A stretch of 64,000 nt of DNA from Jannaschia maritima (GCF_030973515.1 NZ_JARGZA010000010.1:1-64000), one strand, 5' to 3'. Numbered from the stretch's first letter, positions 27,880-36,476 are shown. A program made the numbers and translations. The notes: generated from the sequence alone by a model not told the origin.

Positions 27880-27920
27880 GCGTATGCACGGGGGGTGTAC
27901 GGGGGGTGTACGGGGGGTGC
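27880..27920. repeat. 41-bp G-rich repeat, copy 1
   Basis: Starts GCGTATGCAC and contains three 11-bp units of the form ACGGGGGGTGT (the last ending TGC). An identical 41-bp copy lies at 50063-50103. It is intergenic, between the VOC and DUF3072 genes. A run of eight G lies just upstream (near 27867-27874), so this copy has four G-runs within about 60 nt and could form a G-quadruplex. Confidence 0.85.
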
Positions 27921-27929
27921 CCCCTCCCT

Positions 27930-27954
27930 GGAACCTCCGTGGACCCGGAACGTT
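27930..27954 (+). promoter_or_regulatory. EcfG-type general-stress promoter of the DUF3072 gene
   Basis: GGAAC (27930-27934), 16 nt, CGTT (27951-27954), the consensus of alphaproteobacterial general-stress sigma factors (EcfG/RpoE2). It ends 31 nt before the ATG. Confidence 0.6.
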
Positions 27955-27985
27955 GTGCGAACATCCACGACCATCGGAGACCCCC

Positions 27986-28210
27986 ATGACCGACCGACCG
28001 ACCGAGACGCCGAAGCAGGACGCCCCCGGAAACGCCGCCAAGAACCCCGACGATTGGACCACGGGGGACGAGGCGATGACTGGCGCTCAGGCCAGCTATC
28101 TCAAGACCTTGTCGGAAGAAGCCGGCGAGGAGTTCGACCCCGGCCTGTCGAAGGCCGACGCGTCCAAGCGCATCGATGCGCTGCAGGGCAAGACCGGACG
28201 CGGCGCCTGA
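27986..28210 (+). CDS. DUF3072 small hydrophilic protein
   Basis: A 74-residue highly charged protein of the DUF3072 family. The family core is PDDWTTGDEAMTGAQASYLK at residues 21-40, followed by TLSEEAGEEFDPGLSKADAS. It resembles a SAP/LEM-like helical motif after a disordered N-terminus rich in Thr, Pro and Asn. The molecular function is unknown. The ATG at 27986 has a weak GGAGA about 6 nt upstream. A clean EcfG-type promoter lies 31 nt upstream, which suggests induction in the general stress response; this is inferred from the promoter only. Confidence 0.88.
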   Translation: MTDRPTETPKQDAPGNAAKNPDDWTTGDEAMTGAQASYLKTLSEEAGEEFDPGLSKADASKRIDALQGKTGRGA

Positions 28211-28240
28211 CGCTTGCTCTGGGCTCCGCTCCGGCGTGTA

Positions 28241-28268
28241 TTGCGCGGCCCAGGGGCGGGGCCTAGGT
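28241..28268 (+). promoter_or_regulatory. Promoter of the YmdB-like gene, predicting a leaderless mRNA
   Basis: TTGCGC (28241-28246), 16 nt, CTAGGT (28263-28268). The ATG is at 28276, so transcription would start at or 1-2 nt before the start codon. No Shine-Dalgarno is visible. Confidence 0.45.
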
Positions 28269-28275
28269 CCCGTCC

Positions 28276-29091
28276 ATGCGAATCATGTTCTTAGGCGACG
28301 TCATGGGCCGTGCGGGCCGCACCGCGTTGCAGGAGCGTTTGCCGCAGCTACGACGCGATTGGCGCCTCGACGCGGTGATCGTGAACGGCGAGAACGCATC
28401 CTCCGGCCGGGGCCTCAACGCGGCGCAGGCGGCGGCGATGTTCGAGGCCGGCGCCGACGTCGTCACCCTGGGTGACCATGCCTTCGATCAGAAGGACATG
28501 CTGCAGGCCGTCGAACGGGATCCGCGCATCCTCCGGCCCGTCAACTACGCCAAGGCGGCCCCCGGCAGGGGCGCACGGACGTTCGACGTCGCGGGCAGGA
28601 AGATCCTCGTGATACAGGTGCTCGGCCAGGTCTTCATGTCGCGCACCTACGACGACCCGTTCAGCGCGCTCGACGCCCCCCTGCGGGCCCATCCCCTCGG
28701 CCGGGCCGTCCACGCGACGATCGTGGACGTCCACGCCGAAGCCACCTCCGAGAAGATGGCCGTCGGACATTTCTGCGACGGCCGCGCCTCCCTCGTCGTG
28801 GGCACGCACACCCATGTCCCCACCGCCGACGCCCAGATCCTGCCGGGCGGCACGGCCTACCTGACCGATGCGGGCATGTGCGGCGACTACGATTCCGTCA
28901 TCGGCATGGACAAGGTCGAACCCCTGCGGCGCTTCGTGACCGGCATGACCCGCGCCCGGTTCGAGCCCGCGGGCGGACCCGCCACCCTTTCCGGCGCCTT
29001 CGTCGACACCGATGACGCCACGGGCCTGGCCCGCCAGATCGTACCCGTCCGTCAGGGTGGCCGCCTCGCCCCGCAGGGACCCGCCGATTGA
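28276..29091 (+). CDS. YmdB-like metallophosphoesterase (TIGR00282 family)
   Basis: A 271-residue calcineurin-like phosphoesterase; in Bacillus the relative YmdB hydrolyses cyclic nucleotides such as 2',3'-cAMP and affects biofilm and sporulation decisions. Metal ligands are visible in MFLGDVMGRAGR (Asp at residue 8), VNGENASSGRG near 37, LGDHAFD near 66, DVHAEATSEK near 152, and GTHTHVPTAD near 177. The full family length is present. It is probably translated from a leaderless message (promoter at 28241-28268). The stop overlaps the TTG start of the SLC13 permease (ATTGA), so the two are coupled. Confidence 0.93.
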   Translation: MRIMFLGDVMGRAGRTALQERLPQLRRDWRLDAVIVNGENASSGRGLNAAQAAAMFEAGADVVTLGDHAFDQKDMLQAVERDPRILRPVNYAKAAPGRGARTFDVAGRKILVIQVLGQVFMSRTYDDPFSALDAPLRAHPLGRAVHATIVDVHAEATSEKMAVGHFCDGRASLVVGTHTHVPTADAQILPGGTAYLTDAGMCGDYDSVIGMDKVEPLRRFVTGMTRARFEPAGGPATLSGAFVDTDDATGLARQIVPVRQGGRLAPQGPAD

Positions 29092-30872
29092 CCTGGCTCT
29101 CGCTCCCCCAGGACGTCCAGGCCTATTACGCGCTGGCGATCGTGCTGGGGATGTTCGTCCTCTTCGTGACCGAAGCCTATCCCACGGAGGTCGTCGCCAT
29201 GACCGGCGCCGCGACCCTGCTGGCCCTGGGGATCCTGCCCTACGACGACGCGCTCGCCGTTCTGTCGAACCCCGCGCCCTGGACGATCGGGGCGATGTTC
29301 CTGCTGATGGGCGGACTGATCCGCACGGGCGCCCTGAACGCCTTCACCCGCTTCGCCGAGGCCCGCGCGCGGTCCCGCCCCCGCGTGGCCGTGGCGCTCC
29401 TGATCGGGGCCGTGGTGCTGGCGTCCGGCTTCGTGGCGAACACCCCCGTCGTGGTCGTGATGATCCCCGTGATGGTGCAGCTGTCCGCAACCTTGGGCGT
29501 CGTGCCGTCCAAGATGCTGATACCCCTCAGCTATGCTTCCATCGTGGGGGGGATGCTGACGCTGATCGGCACGTCCACGAACCTGCTGGTCGACGGCGTC
29601 GCCCGGGCCGAGGGACTGGCGCCCTTCACCATCTTCGAGGTCACGCCCCTGGCCGCGATCATCTGCGTCTGGGGCCTGCTCTACCTTTGGTTGATCGCCC
29701 CACGCCTCCTGCCGGAGCGCACCTCCGTCGGCGCCATGCTGGCGGGCGGCGACAAGTCGAAGGCCAAGTTTTTCGCCGAGATCGTCATCCCCGACGGCTC
29801 CGACCTGATCGGCTCCAAGGTGTCGGAGGAGCAGACGTTCAAGCGGCCGGGCGTCCGCCTCCTCGACGTGGTGCGCGGCGACCGCTCCCTGCGTCGCGAA
29901 CTGGACGAGGTCGTCCTGCGACGCGGCGACCGGGTCGTCCTGCGCACGGAGGTGGCGGAGCTTTTGACCATCCAGCGGGACGCGGACCTGAAGCCCCTCG
30001 ACCAGATCGGCGCGGTCGAGACGACGACGGTGGAGGTGCTCGTCACCCCGGGGGCGCGCCTGGTCGGCCGGACCCTGGGCGTCCTGCGCCTGCGCCGTCG
30101 CTACGGCGTCTATCCTTTGGCGATCCACCGCCGCGACAAGAACCTGTCCGGCAAGATCGAGGCGACGGAGCTGCGCGTCGGCGACACGCTGCTGATCGAA
30201 GGGGCGGAGGACGACATCCACCGCTTCGCGCAGGACATGCGCCTGCAGGAGGTGTCGCATCCCATCGCCATGGCCTTCCGCCGCGAACGCTGGTGGATCC
30301 CCGTCCTCGTCATCGCCCTGCTGGTCACGCTCGCCGCGATCGGCGCGGCCCCCATCCTGCCCCTCGCCGTGCTGGGCGTAGTGGTCGTGTTGGTGTCGCG
30401 CTGCGTCGACGCGGAGGAGGCGTTCGAACTGGTCGAGGGGCGTCTGCTCGTGATGATCTTCTCCATGCTCGCCGTGGGCGCGGGTCTGCAGGCATCGGGC
30501 GCCGTGGCCATGATCGTGGACGTCGTTGCCCCCCATATCAGCGGCCTGCCCGCGCCCCTGCTGATCTGGTCGATCTTCCTGATGACCAGCATCCTGACGG
30601 AGATGGTCAGCAACAATGCCGTCGCGGTCGTCGTGACACCCATCGTCATCGCGCTGGGCGGCGCGCTGGGGGTGGACCCGCGGCCCCTGGTCGTGACCGT
30701 CATGGTCGCAGCATCCGCTAGCTTCTCCACGCCCATCGGGTACCAGACGAACACACTCGTCTACGGCCCGGGCGGCTACCGCTTTACCGACTTCATGCGT
30801 GCCGGTATCCCGCTGAACTTGAGCGTGGGCGCCATATCGGCGTTCATGATCCCGCTGATCTGGCCGCTTTGA
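29088..30872 (+). CDS. SLC13/DASS-type permease with two TrkA-C domains
   Basis: A 594-residue anion permease. Hydrophobic helices fill residues ~10-185 and ~400-594. Between them lie two cytoplasmic RCK_C/TrkA-C domains (about 210-290 and 305-385, with DLIGSKVSEE and LVGRTLGVLRLRRRYGVYPLAI). The transport signature loops include NTPVVVVMIPV near 121 and MVSNNAVAVVVTPIVIAL near 505. Relatives carry sulfate, phosphate-like anions or dicarboxylates; the substrate is not readable. The start is a TTG at 29088 overlapping the previous stop. The segment before the first helix is short, which supports this start. Confidence 0.88.
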   Translation: MTWLSLPQDVQAYYALAIVLGMFVLFVTEAYPTEVVAMTGAATLLALGILPYDDALAVLSNPAPWTIGAMFLLMGGLIRTGALNAFTRFAEARARSRPRVAVALLIGAVVLASGFVANTPVVVVMIPVMVQLSATLGVVPSKMLIPLSYASIVGGMLTLIGTSTNLLVDGVARAEGLAPFTIFEVTPLAAIICVWGLLYLWLIAPRLLPERTSVGAMLAGGDKSKAKFFAEIVIPDGSDLIGSKVSEEQTFKRPGVRLLDVVRGDRSLRRELDEVVLRRGDRVVLRTEVAELLTIQRDADLKPLDQIGAVETTTVEVLVTPGARLVGRTLGVLRLRRRYGVYPLAIHRRDKNLSGKIEATELRVGDTLLIEGAEDDIHRFAQDMRLQEVSHPIAMAFRRERWWIPVLVIALLVTLAAIGAAPILPLAVLGVVVVLVSRCVDAEEAFELVEGRLLVMIFSMLAVGAGLQASGAVAMIVDVVAPHISGLPAPLLIWSIFLMTSILTEMVSNNAVAVVVTPIVIALGGALGVDPRPLVVTVMVAASASFSTPIGYQTNTLVYGPGGYRFTDFMRAGIPLNLSVGAISAFMIPLIWPL

Positions 30873-30897
30873 CGCGCCACCCCGAGCCGGAGGTTCC

Positions 30898-31323
30898 ATG
30901 CGTCCCACCCCCCTGCTGCTTCCGCTCGTGCTGGCGGCCTGCATCGACACGGTCAGCGCGCCCGCCGGCGGCGGACCCGTGGGTCCCGTCGTGGAGAGCG
31001 GGCCGGCCCGCGTGGCGGAGGTGACGATCCGTCCGTCCCGCCTGTCGCTGCGCATGACCGATGGCGAGCGCTGCGAGGCGGAGCGTCCCGAAGGCGTGCA
31101 GTCGGGCTGGTCCGGCGTGACCGGCGGATGCCGCTATGCGATGCCCTTCGCGGTGACGTTCGCGCGTGGCGGCAGCCCCGCGCGCTTCCGCATCGAGGAA
31201 CCGTCCGGCACCCTCCAGGGCGGCGTTCCCGGCCCCCGGGCCGAGATCTTCGTGACCGAACCCGACGGCATCCGACGGTTGTTCCTGCGCCCCCTGCCCG
31301 AACGGCTGTTCCGCGGCAGCTGA
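30898..31323 (+). CDS. Small predicted lipoprotein of unknown function
   Basis: A 141-residue exported protein I do not recognise by family. The N-terminus MRPTPLLLPLVLAACID is a type II signal with lipobox LAAC, so Cys at residue 15 should be lipidated. Asp at the residue after next gives no clear inner-membrane retention rule. The mature part is beta-rich and has two further Cys (GERCEAE, TGGCRYA) about 20 residues apart that could form a disulfide. GGAGG lies 6 nt before the ATG. It sits between the SLC13 permease (25 nt) and recJ (47 nt) on the same strand. Confidence 0.75.
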   Translation: MRPTPLLLPLVLAACIDTVSAPAGGGPVGPVVESGPARVAEVTIRPSRLSLRMTDGERCEAERPEGVQSGWSGVTGGCRYAMPFAVTFARGGSPARFRIEEPSGTLQGGVPGPRAEIFVTEPDGIRRLFLRPLPERLFRGS

Positions 31324-31370
31324 TCCCCCCGCCCCTTGTCCGCACCCGCAGCGCGGGGCACATCGCGGCG

Positions 31371-33107
31371 ATGGGGTTCCTGGGCATAGAACGGTCCGCG
31401 ACGGGGCGGCGCTGGATCGGACCGGACGATGCCGGCGCGCGCTTGGCGGAGGCGATCGAGCAGTCCGGCCACCCCCGCGCCTTGTCGCAGCACCTTGCCG
31501 GGCGCGGCCTGACCCCGGACGACGTACCGACCTTCCTGGATCCGTCGTTGCGCGACCTGTTGCCCGACCCGTCCACCCTGCGGGACATGGACGTCGCATC
31601 GGACCGCCTGCTGCGGGCCGTCACGCGGGCGGAACGGATCGCCGTGTTCGCCGACTACGACGTCGACGGCGCGGCGTCGGCGGCCCTCCTGGTCTGGTGG
31701 CTGCGGGCCCTGGGACGGGAGGCGACGGTCTACGTCCCGGACCGCATCGATGAAGGCTATGGCCCGAACGCTCCGGCGATCGCAGCTTTGGCGGACGCGC
31801 ACGACCTGATCGTCTGTGTCGATTGCGGCACCCTGTCCCACGATGCCTTGGCCGCTACGGGCGAGACCGACGTCGTCGTCCTGGACCACCATCTGGGCAT
31901 CGAGACGCTGCCCCCGGCGCTGGCCGTCGTGAACCCGAACCGGGTGGACGAGGACGGGACCCTCGCCCATCTGTGCGCCGCGGCGGTCGTGTTCCTTTGC
32001 CTGGTCGACGCCAACCGGAAGGTCCGGGCCATGGGGACCAAGGCCCCCGACCTGATGGCCCTCCTCGACCTGGTGGCGCTGGCCACGGTCGCCGACGTCG
32101 CGCCCTTGGTCGGCGTGAACCGGGCGTTCGTCCGGCGCGGCCTGACCGTCATGGCGCGCCGTGACCGCCCCGGGCTGCGTGCGCTGGCCGACGCCGCGCG
32201 CATGGACGGCCCGCCCGCCGCCTATCACCTTGGCTACCTCCTTGGGCCGCGGATCAACGCGGGCGGACGCGTGGGTCGGTCCGACCTGGGCGCACGCCTC
32301 CTGTCCACCGCCGATGCGGCGGAGGCCGCGGCCCTGGCCGAGCGTCTCGACGATCTGAACGGGCAACGCCGCGCCGTCGAGAGCGCGATCGTGGAGGCCG
32401 CCCTGGATCAGGCGACCCACAGGGGCGGCGCGCTGTCCTGGGCCGCGGGCGAAGGATGGCATCCGGGCGTCGTGGGCATCGTCGCATCCCGGCTGAAGGA
32501 AGCGACGGATCGCCCTTCGGTCGTGATCGGCTTGCGGAACGACGGGACGGGTCAGGGCTCGGCGCGATCCGTGTCCGGCATCGATATCGGCGCGGCGATC
32601 CAGCGCTTGGCGGCGGAAGGACTGTTGATGAAGGGGGGCGGGCACCGCATGGCCGCCGGCCTGACGGTGGAGGCCGCGAAGGTGGAACCCGCCATGGCCC
32701 GTCTGACGGAACTGGTGGAACGGCAGATGGGCGTGCCCGCGGGACCGCGAGCCCTGCGCCTCGACGGCGCGATCATGGCGGGGGCCGCGACCCGCGAACT
32801 GGTCGATCTGCTGGAAGCGGCCGGGCCCTTCGGCCAGGGCGCCCCGGCCCCGCGCTTCGCGCTGCCGGACCTCCGCGTTGTCCGCACGCGGCGCGTCGGC
32901 GACGGACATCTGCAGGCCACCTTCGCCGACGGCGCGTTCCGGCTCGATGCGTTCGGCTTCCGCGTAGACCCCGCCCTGACCGATCTGCTGGAAGGCGCGG
33001 GCGGCCCCGTCCACGTGGTCGGCAAGTTGGAGGTCAACCGGTGGCGCGGCCGCGAGACCGTCCGCCTGCGCCTGGACGATGCCGCACCCGCCCCGACGGC
33101 GACATAG
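31371..33107 (+). CDS. recJ: Single-stranded-DNA-specific exonuclease RecJ
   Basis: 5'-3' exonuclease on single-stranded DNA acting in RecF recombination, mismatch repair and base excision. The 578 residues are complete. The DHH phosphoesterase core has AVFADYDVDGAASA near residue 87, DLIVCVDCGT near 145, and VVVLDHHLGI near 165. The DHHA1 region ends in KGGGHRMAAGLTV near 422-434 followed by a C-terminal OB fold. Motif LGPRINAGGRVG near 290 is also characteristic. I use the ATG at 31371 (MGFLGIERSATGRRW); upstream codons overlap the lipoprotein gene in another frame. tRNA-Glu follows 58 nt downstream. Confidence 0.95.
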   Translation: MGFLGIERSATGRRWIGPDDAGARLAEAIEQSGHPRALSQHLAGRGLTPDDVPTFLDPSLRDLLPDPSTLRDMDVASDRLLRAVTRAERIAVFADYDVDGAASAALLVWWLRALGREATVYVPDRIDEGYGPNAPAIAALADAHDLIVCVDCGTLSHDALAATGETDVVVLDHHLGIETLPPALAVVNPNRVDEDGTLAHLCAAAVVFLCLVDANRKVRAMGTKAPDLMALLDLVALATVADVAPLVGVNRAFVRRGLTVMARRDRPGLRALADAARMDGPPAAYHLGYLLGPRINAGGRVGRSDLGARLLSTADAAEAAALAERLDDLNGQRRAVESAIVEAALDQATHRGGALSWAAGEGWHPGVVGIVASRLKEATDRPSVVIGLRNDGTGQGSARSVSGIDIGAAIQRLAAEGLLMKGGGHRMAAGLTVEAAKVEPAMARLTELVERQMGVPAGPRALRLDGAIMAGAATRELVDLLEAAGPFGQGAPAPRFALPDLRVVRTRRVGDGHLQATFADGAFRLDAFGFRVDPALTDLLEGAGGPVHVVGKLEVNRWRGRETVRLRLDDAAPAPTAT

Positions 33108-33121
33108 CGGTCGGAAAGGGG

Positions 33122-33150
33122 TTGCACGGCGAGGGGGCGTTGCGTATCAG
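33122..33150 (+). promoter_or_regulatory. Sigma-70-like promoter of tRNA-Glu
   Basis: TTGCAC (33122-33127), 17 nt, TATCAG (33145-33150). It lies between the recJ stop and the tRNA, with a predicted transcription start near 33157. Confidence 0.6.
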
Positions 33151-33165
33151 CCCCCCACCGCTGAT

Positions 33166-33240
33166 GGCCCGTTCGTCTATCGGTTAGGACGCCAGGTTTT
33201 CAACCTGGAAAGAGGGGTTCGATTCCCCTACGGGCTGCCA
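33166..33240 (+). tRNA. tRNA-Glu(UUC)
   Basis: A 75-nt cloverleaf including encoded CCA (33238-33240). The acceptor stem GGCCCGT pairs with ACGGGCT (first pair G-U), the anticodon stem CCAGG/CCTGG encloses TTTTCAA with anticodon TTC, and the T arm contains GGTTCGATTCC. It has its own promoter just after recJ. No integrase or attachment-site duplication is seen next to it. Confidence 0.95.
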
Positions 33241-33266
33241 GCGGTGCTTTCCCACATCCATAGATG

Positions 33267-34286
33267 TCAGGCTGCGGAATCGTCGGCTCCCGGCGGCAGG
33301 CGGTGGAACGCGTATCGCGACCGTCCCGCCCGCTTCGACATGTAAAGCGCCGCATCCGCATCCGACAGCAGGCGATCGGGTTCCGGCACGTCGTAGAGCG
33401 GGGACAGCGTGATCCCGATGCTGCCCGAGATCCGGCAGGCCCGGCCGTCGTAGGGGATCGGCTGGTTCAGGCGGATCAGCACGCGTTCCGCAATGGACGA
33501 CAGGATGTCGGGATCCGTGCAGTCCTCGAAGATCATCACGAACTCGTCGCCGCCGATGCGGGCGATGAAGTCGTCCTCCCGCGTCTCCTCGCGGAGGATG
33601 CGCGCGACCTCCTCCAGCACCAGGTCGCCTGCGGCATGGCCGAGCGTGTCGTTGACGTTCTTGAAGTGATCCAGGTCGAGATGCATGATTCCGAAGACGG
33701 GATCGTCTGACGCCGTCAGGTTCGCCAGATGGCGGTCCATGGCCCGGCGGTTGGCCAGGCCGGTCAGCCGGTCGGTCGCGGCCTCCTTCTCGGCCAAACG
33801 GCGCGCCTCGTCCATGCGCTCCGCCATCGCGCCCATCTCCGCCCGGATCAGCGCCTGCGATTCCAACAGGTACAGGATCTCGATCACCGGGTCGGTGGGT
33901 GAGAAGTCGGTCGCCGACAGGTCGTGCCGCCGGATCGCCTGGGCGATGTCGGGTCCGAAGGCGAACTGCAGGATGCCGCCCCCCTGCGGCAGCGGCGCCA
34001 CGACGGCACGGAGGCGCTGCATCGTCGGCTTGCCGCCACTGCGGTCCTCGCATCGCAGGTCGACCATCAGGCGGCGGCCGGGCCGCTCCAGCAACTCGTC
34101 CGGATCGCCCTGCATCTGCGGACGGCGGAACCGGATCGCGTGGTCCAGTTGCGCGCCCGTCACGTCGTGGCCCGCCATCTTCGTGATCGTCGGCCCCGCA
34201 TGCAGGATGCGTCCGGCCCGGTCGAACATCACGTTCATGGGTAACAGGCAGTCCAGCGCCCGTCCGTCGATGCGCGCGACCTTCAT
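33267..34286 (-). CDS. H-NOX-associated diguanylate cyclase (HNOBA-GGDEF)
   Basis: Makes cyclic di-GMP from two GTP. The 339 residues comprise an N-terminal H-NOX-associated PAS-like domain (MNVMFDRAGRILHAGPTITKM), a coiled-coil linker near residues 165-190 (AEMGAMAERMDEARRLAEKEA), and a GGDEF domain. The catalytic ARIGGDEF is at about 242-249. The inhibitory I-site RxxD (REDD, 236-239) lies five residues before GGDEF, so product feedback is likely. The ATG overlaps the H-NOX stop as ATGA, so sensor and enzyme are made together. I infer that H-NOX binds this PAS-like domain to control c-di-GMP, as in Shewanella and Legionella pairs. Confidence 0.92.
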   Translation of the reverse strand: MKVARIDGRALDCLLPMNVMFDRAGRILHAGPTITKMAGHDVTGAQLDHAIRFRRPQMQGDPDELLERPGRRLMVDLRCEDRSGGKPTMQRLRAVVAPLPQGGGILQFAFGPDIAQAIRRHDLSATDFSPTDPVIEILYLLESQALIRAEMGAMAERMDEARRLAEKEAATDRLTGLANRRAMDRHLANLTASDDPVFGIMHLDLDHFKNVNDTLGHAAGDLVLEEVARILREETREDDFIARIGGDEFVMIFEDCTDPDILSSIAERVLIRLNQPIPYDGRACRISGSIGITLSPLYDVPEPDRLLSDADAALYMSKRAGRSRYAFHRLPPGADDSAA

Positions 34287-34879
34287 GCCGCCCCTCCCAG
34301 CGAGAACTCCCGCGGGGCCGCGAAGCTCTCGTCCAGGGTGCTGATCGATATGATCTCGGCCCAGGCGCCGTTGACCTCCGCGCCCGTCTCGAACTCCAGG
34401 AAGGCCAGGACGCCATAATCGTCGGCCATGGCGCGCAGGATGCCGATGACGACGGCCCCCGCCCCCGGCGTGGCCCAGGTGCTCGCGACGCGGTACTTCC
34501 CGCCGCCCATCTCGATCAGGGACAGGACCGGAAGCTCCAGGTCCGGCAGGGCCATCCGCGCCCGCTCGTGAACCTCGTCCAAGGCGAACAGCATCTCCTC
34601 GAACGTCGCGCCCGAGAACCGGAACAGGCGGCGGACCGGCTCCAGGGGGGGATGGGTGCAGATCCAGGTCCCCATGTCCTCCAGCAGCGCGGCGGGCCGG
34701 ACGCCGACCACGTCGGTGGACGCCTCGAAGATGCGGCGGATCAGCGAATCGTCGTAGATCCGGACCGCCTCGAAATGCAGGGCGTCGAACCCCGCATCCT
34801 CGGCGATGCGGGCCCAACTGTCCTGTCCGTACTGCGCGGTGAGGTACGTCTCCACCGCCTTGCAGATGATGCCATGCAT
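34283..34879 (-). CDS. H-NOX-family (heme NO/O2-binding) sensor with altered heme pocket
   Basis: A 198-residue H-NOX domain protein, normally a heme sensor of nitric oxide. The fold marks are MHGIICKAVETYLTAQYG at the N-terminus and the proximal His in LDEVHERA at residue 104 (aligned with His102 of the Thermoanaerobacter protein). The propionate-binding Y-x-S-x-R motif is eroded: residues 129-133 read YRVAS, keeping Tyr129 but with Val in place of Ser and Ser in place of Arg. Heme may bind weakly, differently, or not at all. The ATG at 34879 gives the conserved N-terminus. It is translationally coupled to the diguanylate cyclase. Confidence 0.85.
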   Translation of the reverse strand: MHGIICKAVETYLTAQYGQDSWARIAEDAGFDALHFEAVRIYDDSLIRRIFEASTDVVGVRPAALLEDMGTWICTHPPLEPVRRLFRFSGATFEEMLFALDEVHERARMALPDLELPVLSLIEMGGGKYRVASTWATPGAGAVVIGILRAMADDYGVLAFLEFETGAEVNGAWAEIISISTLDESFAAPREFSLGGAA

Positions 34880-34938
34880 CGACCGAGCCCGTCCCTTGTG
34901 ATGGGGCTCAGCGATGACGGGCAAACATCAAGATCGCG

Positions 34939-35679
34939 TTAATCGGCAGGCGTGCCGGGCTGCGCGTCCAACCAGCGCGGCAGATGGTGAATGTCGGGCA
35001 GGATCGCGGCGGCGCCCGCGAAGGCCCCTTCGTCCAAGGTGCCCGTCAGGACGCCGACGAACGGCATTCCGGCACCCTGCGCGGCCTGCAGGTCGGTCAG
35101 ACCGTCGCCGACGAAAAGCACCCCGGCGGGGTCCAGGGACAGCCCATCCGCGAAGGCCAGGGCGCCGCCCGGACCGGGCTTCGCACCGAAGCCGTCGTCC
35201 ACGCCCACGATACGGTCCAACATCGGCGTCAGTCCCCCCGCATCCAGATGCCGCCGTGCGCCCTCCTGCGAATCGTTGGTCAGGACGCCCAATCGCAAGC
35301 CGCGGTCCCGCAGGGAACGAAGCAGACCGGCGACGTCTCCGACCGGGACCTGCGCGACCGGATGCTGCCGGTCCGCCAGCCACGCCTCCATCCAGGCGGG
35401 ATGCCGCTCCGCGGCCGTCGCCAGCGCCAGGCAGGTCCGGGCGAAGGGCGCGGTGACGAAGGTCGCCCGGGGCCGGAACGCTCCCGCCACGACGTCGTAA
35501 CCGACCGCGTCCCCCAGGACGGCGGCGGGCACGCCTGTCGCATCCGACAGATCCACGAGGGTGCGACCCAACCAGTCGGCCCAGGTCGCGCGAAAGTCGG
35601 TCAGCGTCCCGTCCTTGTCGAACAGGATCGCCTGGATAGCGGTCCCGTTCCCGCTCACCTCAATCGACCGCCACGGCAC
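34939..35679 (-). CDS. HAD-superfamily hydrolase (phosphoglycolate-phosphatase-like)
   Basis: A 246-residue phosphatase. Motif I is ILFDKDGTLTD near residues 18-28 with the nucleophilic Asp21, motif II is LGVLTNDS near 135, motif III Lys is in GFGAKPGPGG near 168, and motif IV is VLFVGDGLTDLQAA near 189-202. A helical cap (subclass I) lies between motifs I and II. The substrate could be phosphoglycolate or another small phosphoester. The start used is a GTG at 35679 with AGGG 5 nt upstream, giving a 20-nt overlap with the DUF1223 gene; a GTG at 35658 is an alternative. The H-NOX gene starts 59 nt after its stop. Confidence 0.88.
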   Translation of the reverse strand: MPWRSIEVSGNGTAIQAILFDKDGTLTDFRATWADWLGRTLVDLSDATGVPAAVLGDAVGYDVVAGAFRPRATFVTAPFARTCLALATAAERHPAWMEAWLADRQHPVAQVPVGDVAGLLRSLRDRGLRLGVLTNDSQEGARRHLDAGGLTPMLDRIVGVDDGFGAKPGPGGALAFADGLSLDPAGVLFVGDGLTDLQAAQGAGMPFVGVLTGTLDEGAFAGAAAILPDIHHLPRWLDAQPGTPAD

Positions 35680-36361
35680 CCTGGATCGGGCCGATCGTGC
35701 CGTCCGCGTTCCAACCCTGCGCCAGGATCACGCGGTACAGCCCGTCCCGCGCGGGCGGCAGCTCCATCGCCCCGGCCCGACCGTTCCAGGCGCCGAGGTC
35801 CTGCCAGTCCCGGACCACATGGGCATAGGTCGCATCGTGGCCCGCATTCTCCCCCCGCAGGATCGACACATCCGCCCGCGGCTCGACGTGCAGCAGGTAC
35901 AGGCGTGCGGGGCGGCCCAGATCGCCCATCGCCAGCTGACCGTCGGCACGCACCGACAGCACGTCCGCCGCCCCGGCATCGGCATGCGCCTCGATCTTGT
36001 CGCGCAGCGCCATCGGCTTCGCTCCGGCTACGTGATCGACGCCCCCCACCACGAATTGCGGGGTATAGACCATCGTCGACCGCGCGGCGGCGGCATAGTC
36101 CCGCTGCCGTTGCGTGAAGGCCGGGTCCGCGAAGGTGTCGGCCCACCCGATCCAGTCCCAGTAATCCACGTGGAACGCCAAGGGGATGACGTCCGTGCGC
36201 CCCCCCAGCTCGTGCAGGATCGCGTCGGCGGGGGGACAGGACGAACACCCCTGCGACGTGAACAGCTCCACCACCACCGGGTCGGCCTGCGCGGGTCCGA
36301 AGGACAGGACCGTCGCCGCGGCGAGGGCGGCGAGACGGGGGGTGACGTCGGAAAGGCGCAT
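35660..36361 (-). CDS. DUF1223 secreted thioredoxin-like protein
   Basis: A 233-residue exported protein of the DUF1223 family, a thioredoxin-like fold of unknown role. The signal peptide MRLSDVTPRLAALAAATVLS ends near AQA (residue 26). The redox-like motif CSSC lies in LFTSQGCSSCPPADAIL at about residues 38-41, followed by FHVDYWDWIGWADTFADP, the family hallmark. Later YTPQFVVGGVDHV matches the substrate-facing cis-Pro region of the fold. The ATG at 36361 gives the cleanest signal peptide; ATGs at 36373 and 36391 are alternatives. It is first in a possible minus-strand run of four genes ending with the diguanylate cyclase. Confidence 0.85.
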   Translation of the reverse strand: MRLSDVTPRLAALAAATVLSFGPAQADPVVVELFTSQGCSSCPPADAILHELGGRTDVIPLAFHVDYWDWIGWADTFADPAFTQRQRDYAAAARSTMVYTPQFVVGGVDHVAGAKPMALRDKIEAHADAGAADVLSVRADGQLAMGDLGRPARLYLLHVEPRADVSILRGENAGHDATYAHVVRDWQDLGAWNGRAGAMELPPARDGLYRVILAQGWNADGTIGPIQGAVAVD

Positions 36362-36476
36362 CGGGACATCCATCGCTGGTGGGCGAAGCACCTAGCCGCG
36401 GACGGCCGCGCGCGCCAGCGCCCGGCCGTCAACCAATCGTGAGGGGCCGGGCGAGCCCGCCCGGCCAGGGGTCACG

